From NCBI GenBank assembly GCA_032717465.1, contig JAVRFU010003718.1:618824-682823 (forward strand): 64,000 nt of DNA, read 5' to 3'. The notes under the pieces were generated by a model that was not told the origin of the DNA, ran no database searches, and saw only the letters and a program-made list of their open reading frames with translations. This DNA is from Coenobita brevimanus (lineage: Eukaryota; Arthropoda; Malacostraca; Decapoda; Coenobitidae). Positions 35,766 to 46,807 of this stretch are shown one piece after another; positions within the stretch are counted from its first letter, which is position 1; every line of letters starts with the position of its first letter. The position numbers and the translations under genes were made by a program.

Positions 35766-36525
35766 GGAAGGAGGACAGAGTTCTACTTTGTTTTTGTTGA
35801 TTTCATGAAGGTCTTTAACAGAGTGCCAGTGGGAATTGGAAAGCTCGGGATGGAGAACTGACTAGTTAGGGTGGTTATGGCAATGTATGAAGGTGCTCGC
35901 ACTCAGGTGAAAGTGAACGGAGATTTGGGTGATAAATGTTCTGTGAATGGTGGTGGGCATCAAGGGTCAGTTTCAACCCCATTATTGTTCCACATGGTTC
36001 TTGAAGCTCTTATGAGACTTTAGAACTACACTCCCATGGGAGTTGTTTTATGCTAATGACAGTGTTGATGGCAGAGAGAGATAGGGTTTAAAGATGTAGG
36101 AAATACTGGGATAGAATGGGACTTGTGTGTTAGAGAGTAAGAGCGGATAAAGCTGAGGTGATGATATTTAGGGCAGGTGGTGGTGCTCTCCAAGGAGGGT
36201 GAGTTTGTCCATATGCAATTTGCCACAAGATTGTGGGGAATAATTCCACCTTGGGTGTCTTTGTGATAAGTGGGTGCATAAGAGATACAGTATTATTAGA
36301 AGGTAGGATTCCAAACCAAAATACTGTAATGGTGATTTTGTGTGTTTGGTGTGGAGGGGAGAGTGTGGCAAGACAGAGATGTAGGAAAGGATTAAGTTTG
36401 GTGGAGTGTGTCTTCAGTGTGTGGAGGAGTTTTGTTATTTGTGGGACATGATATGCGCTGGAAGTGGGGCTACCTCGGTAGGAGGGTAATAAGTGCTTTT
36501 ATGCACCATGTGTTAGGATTTTAAT
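35766..36525 (+). pseudogene. LINE G palm with zinc-ribbon insert, U7
   Basis: Private changes include GGGTTTAAAG near 36086 and GCTCTCC at 36185. Zinc-ribbon frame at 36233-36451. Confidence 0.68.
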
Positions 36526-36673
36526 GCTGTATGGTAGTGTGAATTGGTCAGTAATGGAGGTGGATATTCATAGCTCAGCGTACAGAGTTTGACATTAGAA
36601 TATGTTGATAATGAAGGATAGATAATAGAGCCATAGTATTGTGTTGGAGCGACTTTAAGGAGAGAGAGCAACA

Positions 36674-37015
36674 TTTGGAAACTCCCTGTACTGTTGTTTG
36701 CAGATGATACTGTATTGTTAAGTGAGGACAAAGGGGAACTTCAAGGCTTGGTGAATGAGGTTCTAAGAGTGTGTAAGATATGGAATTTAATGGTGAATGT
36801 AGGGAAGAGTAAAGTTATGGTCCTCGAGAGAAATGAGGGATGCACAGTGATGTTGGATGATGAGGAAATGGAAAGTGTGAGTGCGTTTAAGTACTTGGAT
36901 AGTGTGATGAGTAAGGATTGAAGTTTAGAGGGTGAAGTGCTTGAAAATGTACAACAAGGAAGGAAGGTTGCTGATTTTTTGTAAGCAGTGATAAGAAACA
37001 GTGAAGTGGGCATGG
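36674..37015 (+). pseudogene. RTE-like C' RT fragment, U7
   Basis: F-A-D-D-T-V-L-L intact, closes at S-K-D-stop. Confidence 0.78.
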
Positions 37016-37482
37016 AATGACTGGCCTGGTGGGATCAGGCTTGTATATATATATAGTTTAGAGGAAGGATGGGACCTGAATGTGTTAGTGATATGAGAAG
37101 AAGGGGTACATTGATGCTGGAGAGGATGGAGGGTGACAACTGAGTGGAGAGGGTGAGAGGTGTGAATGCTGAGGGTGAAGTTGTGAGAAACATACCATAA
37201 AAGAAATAGGTTGAGGTCATAGAGTTTGACCTAAGGAATTAGTGACTGAATAGAGAAGCAGCAGGTGGGAAGGGATTAAACTTGTAATTTCTCTTGAGTG
37301 TGTGGACCCCCTGGGGAAGGGGGGAAAGAACACTTCCCCAGTATTCCTGCTTGTCGTAAGAGGCGACTAAAAGGGGCCTTTTTGTCTCCAGTCTTTCTTT
37401 CTGTCCTGTCCTCTTTTTTTTTTCTATCACTATGCTCTTCTTGTTACTTGTATTTACCTAATTGTGATATACAGGAAATGAG

Positions 37483-38870
37483 CTACGCTCGTGGGGTCCC
37501 GTCTCTGTTTCTCAATAATTCAAATTTAGCTTTAAACGCGTTTAAGTTTTTAGACTGGACGATCTCTTTGTCCAGGTTATTCCATAGGTCTATACATCTA
37601 TAAGGAAAACTATATTTCTTGATATCCTTGAAGCAGCTTGGCTTCCTGAGTTTCATGCCGTGTCCTCTTGTTACTCTCTTATCCCATAAAAACAGATCTT
37701 CTTTGTCAATTTTATCTACTCCCATCATGGTCCTGAACACTGCAATCATGTCGCCTCTCTTTCTCCTTTCTTCTGAGGAAGGCAAATCCAGCTTTTCCAG
37801 CCTCTCTCTGTATGACAGATCTGCCAGACTGGGGACCATCTTGGATGCTGTTCTTTGTATTCTCTCAGTCTTGTTTATGTCTTTCTTTTTGTGTTGGGAC
37901 CACACTACTGCTGCATATTCCTGCCTGAGGTGAATCATGGCCACTATCAATTTTTTCATCATCTCCTCATCCATATAATGAAAAGCTACTCTTATATTAG
38001 TCAGGAGTTTATACGTCTCTCTAACTGTCTTGTTAGTGTGTTTTTCAGGTGACAAACTGTCCTGGACCAGCACACCCAAATCTTTCTCTTCTCTCGCTTT
38101 TCTGATTGGTTCATTACCCATCAAATAATTCAACGATGGCCTCTCGGTACTTTTACCCATTTCCAATATTTTACATTTCCTTGCATTAAATTTCATTTCC
38201 CACATCCGGCTCCAGTCGTGTATCCTATCCAGATCGTCCTGCAGCATTTTACAATCCTCCTCAACCTCTACCTTCCTCGAGATCTTTGCGTCATCAGCAA
38301 ACAGACTTGCATAACTGTTCACTCCATCTACCATATCATTTACATAAATCAGGAACATTACTGGCGTCAACAGCGAGCCCTGGGACTCCACTTGTTACTT
38401 CCCTCCATCCAGACATCGTATCCTTTATTACTGTCCTCATTTGTCTGTCTCTCACAAAGTCTTTCATCCATTCCAGGAGGTTCTCCTTCAACCCTCCTAT
38501 ATGCTTTAGTTTCCACATTAGTCTCTTATGGGGTACCTTGTCGAAGGCCTTCTGCAAATCTAAATACTGTACACACAATCCACCCAACCATCTCTCTCCT
38601 GAAGCACGTCAATCACTCTTGAGTAAAAGCTCAACAAGTTGGAAATACATGACCTTCCACTTCTGAATCCAAACTGACTGTCAGCCAAAATATTCGTCTG
38701 TTCCAGATATTTTATCCATCTGTCTTTCAGAATTCTTTCACACAATTTTGCAACCATGCTGGTTAGAGACACTGGTCTATAATTCAGGGGTTCTTCCCTG
38801 TTTCCTCCCTTATAAATTGGTACCACATTTGCCCTCTTCCATTCTTGAGGCACTTTGCCCACTTCCAGAG
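37483..38870 (-). pseudogene. CR1-like LINE reverse transcriptase, U7
   Basis: The 302-codon frame 37483-38391 is open, with private I-H-L-R-Q and N-K-T-E-R. Motif A frame 38336-38587 and N-terminal RT frame 38560-38964. Both array-wide indels are present. Confidence 0.87.
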
Positions 38871-39096
38871 AGTTAACAGTTACTCCCAGTCCTTCATTTA
38901 TGGAACAGGTCAGCTGAGGAACTGTCTCCCTCTGTCTGTATTTCCTACTTCCCATGATCTCCACACTTTAAAATGCAGTGTGTCCATTCATCTCGAAATG
39001 ATCAGATCTTGAATTTTGCTCTCTCGTATTTTGTTTTTCTCTTGTAAGGAACAACAATTGCGAGCTTGTTGCCTTTGGTTCCTTCTTCCTCGCATT
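38871..39096 (+). pseudogene. Jockey-like LINE D, 3' end, unit U7
   Basis: C-terminal LINE segment, TCGCATT junction, about 24 A. This is the last D end of the array. Confidence 0.73.
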
Positions 39097-39257
39097 AAAA
39101 AAAAAAAAAAAAAAAAAAAAGAGTTGTCATCTTTATAAAGTGTAACCCCGGGATTAAAGGACTGAATAGGGAGACCGCCTTTAATCAAGTAGTATGGAGA
39201 ATTGGAGGCTTCATAAATCATACAATAGCATATGACAACATTCAATAAAAATATATA

Positions 39258-40017
39258 GGAAGGAGGACAGAGTTCTACTTTGTTTTTGTTGATTTCATGT
39301 AGGTCTTTAACAGAGTGCCAGTGGGAATTGGAAAGTTCGGGATGAAGAACTGACTAGTTAGGGTGGTTATGGCAATGTATGAAGGTGCTCGCACTCAGGT
39401 GAAAGTGAACGGAGATTTGGGTGATAAATGTTCTGTGAATGGTGGTGGGCATCAAGGGTCAGTTTCAACCCCATTATTGTTCCACATGGTTCTTGAAGCT
39501 CTTATGAGACTTTAGAACTACACTCCCATGGGAGTTGTTTTATGCTAATGACAGTGTTGATGGCAGAGAGAGATAGAGTTGAAAGATGTAGGAAATACTG
39601 GGATAGAATGGGACTTGTGTGTTAGAGAGTAAGAGCGGATAAAGCTGAGGTGGTGATATTTAGGGCAGGTGGTGGTGCTGTCCAAGGAGGGTGAGTTTGT
39701 CCATATGCAATTTGCCACAAGATTGTGGGGAATAATTCCACCTTGGGCGTCTTTGTGATAAGTGGGTGCATAAGAGATACAGTATTATTAGAAGGTAGGA
39801 TTCCAAACCAAAATACTGTAATGGCGATTTTGTGTGTTTGGTGTGGAGGGGAGAGTGTGGCAAGACAGAGATGTAGGAAAGGATTAAGTTTGGTGGAGTG
39901 TGTCTTCAGTGTGTGGAGGAGTTTTGTTATTTGTGGGACATGATATGCGCTGGAAGTGGGGCTACCTCGGTAAGAGGGTAATAAGTGCTTTTATGCAGCA
40001 TGTGTTAGGATTTTAAT
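39258..40017 (+). pseudogene. LINE G palm with zinc-ribbon insert, U8
   Basis: A private stop follows motif A (F-V-D-F-M-stop, ATG TAG at 39297-39302). Zinc-ribbon frame at 39725-39943. Confidence 0.68.
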
Positions 40018-40165
40018 GCTGTACGGTAGTGTAAATTGGTCAGTAAGGGAGGTGGATATTCATAGCTCAGCATACAGAGTTTGACATTAGAATATGTTGA
40101 TAATGAAGGATAGATAATAGAGCCATAGTATTGTGTTGGAGCGACTTTAAGGAGAGAGAGCAACA

Positions 40166-40507
40166 TTTGGAAACTCCCTGTACTGTTGTTTGCAGATGAT
40201 ACTGTATTGTTAAGTGAGGACAAAGGGGAACTTCAAGGCTTGGTGAATGAGGTTCTAAGAGTGTGTAAGATATGGAATTTAATGGTGAATGTAGGGAAGA
40301 GTAAAGTTATGGTCCTCGAGAGAAATAAGGGATGCACAGTGATGTTGGATGATGAGGAAATGGAAAGTGTGAGTGCGTTTAAGTACTTGGATAGTGTGAT
40401 GAGTAAGGATTGAAGTTTGGAGGGTGAAGTGCTTGAAAATGTACAACAAGGAAGGAAGGTTGCTGATTTTTTGTAAGCAGTGATAAGAAACAGTGAAGTG
40501 GGCATGG
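40166..40507 (+). pseudogene. RTE-like C' RT fragment, U8
   Basis: F-A-D-D intact; E-R-N-K-G-C-T is intermediate between the U1/U2 and U3-U7 versions. Confidence 0.78.
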
Positions 40508-40973
40508 AATGACTGGCCTGGTGGGATCAGGCTTGTATATATATATAGTTTAGAGGAAGGATGGGACCTGAATGTGTTAGTGATATGAGAAGAAGGGGTA
40601 CATTGATGCTGGAGAGGATGGAGGGTGACAACTGAGTGGAGAGGGTGAGAGGTGTGAATGCTGAGGGTGAAGTTGTGAGAAACATACCATAAAAGAAATA
40701 GGTTGAGGTCATAGAGTTTGACCTAAGGAATTAGTGACTGAATAGAGAAGCAGCAGGTGGGAAGGGATTAAACTTGTAATTTCTCTTGAGTGTGTGGACC
40801 CCCTGGGGAAGGGGGGAATGAATACTTCCCGAGTATCCTTGCTTGTCGTAAGAGGCGACTAAAAGGGGCCTTATTGTCTCCAGTCTTTCTTTCTGTCCTG
40901 TCCTCTTTTTTTTTCTATCACTATGCTCTTCTTGATACTTGTATTTACCTAATTGTGATATACAGGAAATGAG

Positions 40974-42284
40974 CTACGCTCGTGGGGTCCCGTCTCTGTT
41001 TCTCAATAAGTCAAATTTAGCTTTAAACGCGTTTAAGTTTTTAGACTGGACGATCTCTTTGTCCAGGTTATTCCATAGGTCTATACATCTATAAGGAAAA
41101 CTATATTTCTTGATATCCTTGAAGCAGCTTGGCTTCCTGAGTTTCATGCCGTGTCCTCTTGTTACTCTCTTATCCCATAAAAACAGATCTTCTTTGTCAA
41201 TTTTATCTACTTCCATCATGGTCCTGAACACTGCAATCATGTCGCCTCTCTTTCTCCTTTCTTCTGAGGAAGGCAAATCCAGCTTTTCCAGCCTCTCTCT
41301 GTATGACAGATCTGCCAGACTGGGGACCATCTTGGTTGCTGTTCTTTGTATTCTCTCAATCTTGTTTATGTCTTTCTTTTTGTTGGGACCACACTACTGC
41401 TGCATATTCCTGCCTGGGGTGAATCATGGCCACTATCAATTTTTTCATCATCTCCTCATCCATATAATGAAAAGCTACTCTTATATTAGTCAGGAGTTTA
41501 TACGTCTCTCTAACTGTCTTGTTAATGTGTTTTTCAGGTGACAAACTGTCCTGGACCAGCACACCCAAATCTTTCTCTTCTCTCGCTTTTGTGATTGGTT
41601 CATTACCCATCAAATAATTCAAGGATGGCCTCTCGGTACTTTTACCCATTTCCAATATTTTACATTTCCTTGCATTAAATTTCATTTCCCACATCCGGCT
41701 CCAGTCGTGTATCCTATCCAGATCGTCCTGCAGCATTTTACAATCCTCCTCAACCTTAACCTTCCTCATGATCTTTGCGTCATCAGCAAACAGACTTGCA
41801 TAACTGTTCACTCCAGCTATCTTATCATTTACGTAAATCAGGAACATTACTAGCACCAACACTGCGCTCTTTGGGACTCCACTTGTTACTTCCCTCCATC
41901 CAGACATCGTATACTTTATTACTATCCTCATTTGTCTGTCTCTCAAAAAGTCTCTCATCCATTCTAGGTGGTTCCCCTTCAGTCCTCCTTTATGCTCTAG
42001 TTTCCACATTAGTGTCTTATGGGGTACCTTGTCAAAGGCCTTCTCCAAATCTAAATACACACAATCCACCCAACCTTCTCTTTCCTGAAGCACGTTAATC
42101 GCTCTTGAGTAAAAACTCAACAAGTTGGAAACACATGACCTTCCACTTCTAAATCCAAACTGACTATCAGCCAAAATATTCATCTCTTCAAATATTTTAT
42201 CCATCTATCTTTCAGAATTCTTTCACACAATTTTGCGACCATGCTGATTAGGGACACTGGTTTATAATTCAGGGGTTCTTCTTC
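40974..42284 (-). pseudogene. CR1-like LINE reverse transcriptase, U8 (array edge, lacks shared lesions)
   Basis: The C-terminal part (40974-41330) is array-type; a 2-bp loss near 41383 breaks the frame. The next frame (41356-42204) runs open through S-Q-F-G-F-R-S-G-R-S, D-L-E-K-A-F-D-K-V-P-H-K, the motif B region (S-G-V-P-K-S-A-V-L) and F-A-D-D-A-K-I. That frame crosses both places where all other units are frameshifted. The outer half also differs by many substitutions (for example E-H-K-G-G-L-K-G-N-H), so it is a separate CR1 copy. Confidence 0.88.
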
Positions 42285-42525
42285 TGTGGAGAGGATGGAG
42301 AGCAAGAGACTGATGAGGAGAGTGGATGTGAATGAGGTGAAGGGGGGAGTGGGAGGCAAAGGATAAGATGGAGGGATGAAGTGGAGATGTATATGAGAGA
42401 GGGGGGTGTGAGCTGGTAGCAGGGCAATGAAATGATGGGGGACATGGTGACATGGAGGCAATTTGTTTGTGGCCACCCCGTATGAGATTAAGGCATCTGG
42501 CAATAGAATAGATAGATAAAGAGGA
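42285..42525 (+). pseudogene. Element C 3'-end fragment
   Basis: It matches the last 230 bp of element C: V-E-R-M-E-S-K-R-L, a degraded G-R-G-R-P stretch, W-G-T-W, F-V-x-x-H-P, then CTGGCAATAGAATAGATAGATA, the GATA tail. Frameshifts and stops throughout. Confidence 0.78.
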
Positions 42526-42640
42526 TGGATAATGATAGTTGGGTGAGGAGGGTGAGAGGTATGAACGTCAAGGGTAACATTGTCAGGGGCACACCAAAAA
42601 TAGTCAAAATGAGGGTGTAGATGTTGCTGTTAAGGAAAGA
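42525..42640 (+). pseudogene. LINE G C-terminal fragment
   Basis: Reads R-M-D-N-D-S-W-V-R-R-V-R-G-M-N-V-K-G-N-I-V-R-G-T-P-K and then a stop. The same R-V-R-G-x-N-x-x-G motif occurs in each array unit near 4430-4510. 42640-42755 holds nothing I recognise. Confidence 0.6.
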
Positions 42641-42760
42641 GGCATTTCTGGGAATGGAAAAGGTGTAGTCACAGAGATGAATAATTAGCTGCCAAATGTA
42701 GTGCCAGGAAGGAGGTTCAAATGGAAACTCCTAGTCTCTGAGACTTTACTGTATAACCTA

Positions 42761-43235
42761 AATAGTGCTGAAAGAAAGAAAAATGGTGTTTAAGGTCTCA
42801 AATGAGGTGAAGAGGGAAAACAGGGATATCATAGGTGAGCAGTGTGTGAAGAATTATAAAGGAATGGTAGTGGTGGACAGTGATGATATTGAAAATGCCT
42901 CGAGAGAGCATTATAACCGGTTGCTGAATGACTGGACCAGGGTAGGTTTGGAGTCTGGAGATGCAGTGTTTGGTCCTTGGCCTTTGAATGATGCTGCTAC
43001 TGTGAGCAGGACAATAGGCAGGATGCAGGTGGGGAAATTGGCAGGTGTGTCTGGGTTGACAACTGAAATGCTGAAGGCCTCAGTAGGTATAGGACTGGGT
43101 TGTTGACGATATTTACAGTTATACTGTATATGAGTGTGTTGTCCCAGATGACTGGGTGAAGAATGTGACTGTACTGTAAGTGTGTACAAGGGGAAGGGTG
43201 CAGCCCTGGAAAGTGGAAATTATAGATTCATGAAA
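42761..43235 (+). pseudogene. LINE G reverse transcriptase N-terminal fragment
   Basis: Open for 113 codons (42765-43106): F-K-V-S-N-E-V-K-R-E-N-R-D-I-I-G, then H-Y-N-R-L-L-N, and G-K-L-A-G-V-S-G-L-T-T-E-M-L-K-A-S, the equivalent of K-A-x-G-x-D-G-x-x-x-E-M-L. After a stop the frame resumes with Y-K-G-K-G-A-A-L-E-S-G-N-Y-R and ends at a poly(T) tract (43236-43257). This is the segment just upstream of the palm piece in the array units. Confidence 0.68.
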
Positions 43236-43257
43236 TTTTTTTTTTTTTTTTTTTTTT

Positions 43258-43800
43258 ACCAAGTGGGCAGTGGACTTTGTGAAAGCTACTCAGATCTACC
43301 CAAATATATTTATACAGTATTAGCCTCACAGTAGGACGTCCTAACCCAGCCATAGATAACACAGGCTATACTAACCTAACCTAACCAAGTTATGCTAACC
43401 TAACTAATGGTAACTTAACTAACCCATAGTAATGCAAATATAAATATATTTGTGTAGATATGAGAAGATGTTGTATTAATAAGAGTCCACCATTACGCCT
43501 GGGAAATAAACGCTTTTTGGGAAGTCAAACCCTGGTGAGCTAAAATTCCACTTATCGCCATTTATTTTACATTTATATTCTGGTCAGTTTACTATTGCTT
43601 GAGCTCAGTATTTTTATGTGCATATTTTATGTGTGTATATATATATATATATATTAATAGTGATTCAGGAATATACGCAATAATTTTTTCTAAGTTCGTC
43701 AACAACTTTGAACTGTCGGTATAGTGATTCAGCCTCTTCCCCTATCTGTGTGTAGTTTTGAAGGTCAGCTGTATATAGGGCAAAGTGTTAGTTTCAGAGA
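43258..43800. other. AT-rich stretch without recognisable genes, with (AACCT)-like tract
   Basis: Nothing coding is visible. A short run of CTAACCTAACCTAACC-like repeats lies at 43369-43420 and (TA)n at 43637-43656. The same AACCT motif appears in the Tigger-like element near 24990-25055. Confidence 0.6.
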
Positions 43801-43819
43801 CTTTAAGTGGATAACATAA

Positions 43820-43900
43820 ATAGTTGAGAGAATGAGGGATGACAACTTCATGCAGAGGGTGAGAGGTGTGAATGTTGAGTGTAGACTTGCAAGAGAAAGA
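43820..43900 (+). pseudogene. LINE G C-terminal fragment, left part (split by element C copy 2)
   Basis: Reads V-E-R-M-R-D-D-N-F-M-Q-R-V-R-G-V-N-V-E. It is interrupted at 43900 by element C copy 2 and continues after 46180. Confidence 0.6.
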
Positions 43901-46180
43901 CTATCTATCTATCTATCTATTGCCAGACGCCTCAATCCCGTTTGGTGTGGCTACAAACATATCGCCTCCAAGTCGCCCTGTCTCCAGCCATTTCACTTCC
44001 CTGCTCCCAACTCACACCCCCCTCTCTCATATACCTCTCCACCCCATCCCTCCATCTCATCCTCGGCCTCCCCCTCCCTCTTCCCCCCTCCACCTCACTC
44101 ACATACACTCTCTTCGTCAGTCTTTCACCCTCCATCCTCTCCACATGGCCAAACCACCTCAGTGTGTTCCTCATAACGCTTCCTATCACATCCACATCAA
44201 CACCACAACGCTCCTTTATATCCTCATTCATCAGCCTGTCTCTCCATGTGACTCCACAGGCTCCTCTTAAATAACTCATTTCCACTGCTCTCACTCTTGA
44301 CTTGTGTCCTTCCAACAATGTCCAAGCTTCACTTCCGTATGTTAAGAGTTGGTATCACAATACTGTCATGTAGTAACTTTTTCACTTCCATGCTCACTTC
44401 CCTGTTTCTTATCACTGCTTTCAAAGAACCAGCAACCTTTCTTCCCTGCTGTACCCTTTCAAGCACTTCACCCTCCAAACCTCCATCCTTACTCATCACA
44501 CTACCCAAGTACTTAAACGTACTCACATTTTCCAGTTCCTCACCATCCAACCTCTCTGTACATTCACTAACTTCACCTCTCTCAAAGACCATCACTTTAC
44601 TCTTTCCTACATTCACTTTTAGATTCCGTTTCTTACACACTCTCTCAAACTCATCCACCAAGCCTTGCAGCTCCCCTTCGTCTTCACTCAACAACACAGT
44701 ATCATCTGCAAACAACAGTACAGGGAGTTTCCAAACACAATCCTCTCTCACCAGGGCCACTCCATCATCCACTACCCTACCTTGTACCTCTTTTATTACC
44801 CCATCCATGTACAGATTGAACAACCATGGAGACATGACACATCCCTGTTTCAACCCAACTTTCAAAGAGAAAAATTCACTTAGTTCACAATCCACACGCA
44901 CTGCAGCCTTAGCACCATCGTACATACTCGTCACAGCATTCAACAACTTCCCATCTACTCCATATATTCTTAACACTTTCCACAATCCTTGTCTATCCAC
45001 CCTGTCATATGCTTTCTCCAAATCCATGAAAGCCGCATACAACTTCTTTCCCTTCTCTAGAAACTTTTCCACTAAAGATCTAAGAACTAATATCTGATCT
45101 ACACAACCTCTTCCTTTCCTAAAGCCTCCCTGTTCTTCTCCAACTAATTTCTCTGTTCATTTTAACTCTGTCAATAAGTATCCTACCATACACTTTTCCT
45201 ATTATACTAAGAAGACAAATGCCCCTATGATTACCACACACTTCTTTTTCCCCTTTTCCTTTGTACAAGGGAATAATTATACCTGACTTCCAGTCCTCCG
45301 GGACTCTACCTTCCTCCCAGGCCAATCTGCACATCTTCCACATCCATTCTACTACTATCTCTCCCCCATGCTTCAGCATTTCACCACACACTCCATCAAT
45401 TCCTGGAGCTTTCCCCAATTTAACTTTCTTCATTGCTTCCACAACTTCTATCCTACTGATTTCTTCCTGTGTTCTCACCTCCCTCCTTCTCCCAGCCATT
45501 CCCCAGCCACTTATACTCGCATTACTTCCATCCTCTACGTTCAACAATTCCTTAAAGTGTTCTCTCCATCTGCTCACTTTTTCTCCCTTCTCCACTAGTA
45601 ATATACCATTTTTATCTTTCACTCCCCTGCTAACTTCACTTTCACCCTGTCTTACTCTTTTCACTTCTCTCCAGAACATTTTCTTACAGTCCCTCCACTT
45701 TACACTCAAATTCCTTCCAAATTCCTCATCCACTCTCTTCTTACTCTCTCTTACTAATCTTTTCACCTCTCTCTTTCTTTCCACATATAACTCTCTCTTC
45801 CGCCTCTCAACTTCTTCCACGCCCCTATTTCTCATCCATTCATTGTATGCTTTCTTCTTTTGTGCCACAGCCTGTTTCACCTCTTCAGTCCACCACGCTG
45901 TTCCTTGCACCCCCCTCCGTCTTCTCTTCCTTCCACACACCACATCACATGCTGCACATATTTCTTCTGTAAATATCTTACACACACCTTCCACGTCTCC
46001 CAACTGCTCCAGTTCATATTTATCCAATCGTTCCTCCACGTCTCTCTTATACTCTGCCTTTTTCTCATCCTCTTGTAACCTTTCCACTCTCCTTGCAACT
46101 AGTCCTTCCTCTCGTCTTTCCCTTCTTCTATTCCTCCATCTTACTTGCATTCTAATTCTGGCCACCACCAAGTAGTGGTC
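43901..46180 (-). mobile_element. Non-LTR retrotransposon C, copy 2 (5'-truncated)
   Basis: On the minus strand the element ends with the (GATA)n tail, seen on the + strand as CTATCTATCTATCTAT from 43901. The 5' truncation lies in the last endonuclease motif (S-D-H-Y-L-V-V-A near 46170). A 7-bp duplication AGAAAGA flanks it: 43894-43900 and 46181-46187. Truncation, tail and duplication fit target-primed reverse transcription. Confidence 0.9.
43932..46171 (-). pseudogene. Element C copy 2 reverse transcriptase, broken
   Basis: Three main frames: 45119-46171 (linker plus RT N-terminus, G-K-A-P-G-I-D-G), 44329-45072 (F-M-D-L-E-K-A-Y-D-R, K-Q-G-C-V-M-S-P, F-A-D-D-T-V-L-L) and 43932-44318 (G-H-V-E-R-M, G-R-G-R-P-R-M-R-W-R-D-G). 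Lesions fall near 45165, at the end of F-R-K-G-R-G-C, and near 44335. The endonuclease is absent. Confidence 0.87.
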
Positions 46181-46187
46181 AGAAAGA

Positions 46188-46500
46188 CCAGAAAAATATT
46201 TGTGGCAAAGTCAGTGAGTGTGACCTTATGATTAAAGGAGTGAATAGAGAAGCTGCTAGAGGTTGATCTGCATGGAGAGCTGCCCAGTGGTGAGCAAGAC
46301 CAATACACGCAAGGTTGTTGGAGCCCATATAAACAAAGAAAGGCAGCAGTTGAATGAGTGTCTAAAAGGACAGAAGTGATAGAGATATAGACTTGAAGGA
46401 TAAAAGGAAGCCTTGGAAGAAGATGCTTCAGAGAAGTGTGTCTTTGGAAGTGATAGAATGATGGAAATAGGAATATTGGAGGTTTGAAAAGAGAGTAAAG
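46188..46500 (+). pseudogene. LINE G C-terminal fragment, right part, and unassigned sequence
   Basis: To about 46310 it reads N-R-E-A-A-R-G-x-S-A-W-R-A-A-Q-W, the same tail seen as G-L-N-R-E-T-A-F-N-Q-V-A-W-R at each unit start. The rest to 46500 shows no motif. Confidence 0.5.
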
Positions 46501-46702
46501 CCAATGGTAGATGAAGCCAGACAGTGAGAGTATGATGAGTATGGAAGAAGGATAATTGATCAGTACAAGAATGATAAAAGGGAGTACTATGAGACAGGTA
46601 AACAAGGACGAGGATACAGGGTTATGAGAGGGGTAGAGCGAAGGAAGTAGCTGAGGCATTCAGTAGGAGGTGGGTGGATGTTGGATATGTGCAAGAAGTC
46701 AG

Positions 46703-46803
46703 GTGTTGGTGTGGATCATGCAGAGTGATTGCCGGGAGGGATTGTGATTACAAGTTGTTTTGGCAGGGTAAGGCAGATGGATATGGTGGTGTGAGTGTGT
46801 TGG
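46703..46803 (+). pseudogene. LINE G endonuclease fragment
   Basis: Reads V-I-A-G-R-D-C-D-Y-K-L-F-W-Q-G-K-A-D-G-Y-G-G-V-S-V-L-V, an interior AP-endonuclease segment. It is cut at a TTAA (46804-46807) by the piggyBac-like element; its continuation is not found downstream. Confidence 0.58.
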
Positions 46804-46807
46804 TTAA

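Larger units (their letters stand above)
35631..39122. repeat. Tandem unit U7 (3.49 kb, short form)
   Basis: Parts: G palm 35766-36525, C' fragment 36674-37015, leader 37307-37376, CR1-like 37450-38870, D end 38871-39096, poly(A) 39097-39120. No insertion. Confidence 0.92.
39123..42284. repeat. Tandem unit U8 (terminal, chimeric)
   Basis: Parts: G palm 39258-40017, C' fragment 40166-40507, leader 40799-40868, CR1-like 40941-42284. It has no D end. From about 41756 outward the CR1 part stops matching the array units closely and continues as a more diverged CR1 copy, which ends abruptly at a C fragment at 42285. Confidence 0.88.

Noticed and set aside
2936..42284. Regular repeats considered as a CRISPR array or simple satellite
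   Set aside because: Monomers are 3.5 to 6.8 kb, eukaryotic in texture and composed of LINE pieces. There are no short palindromic repeats with spacers.
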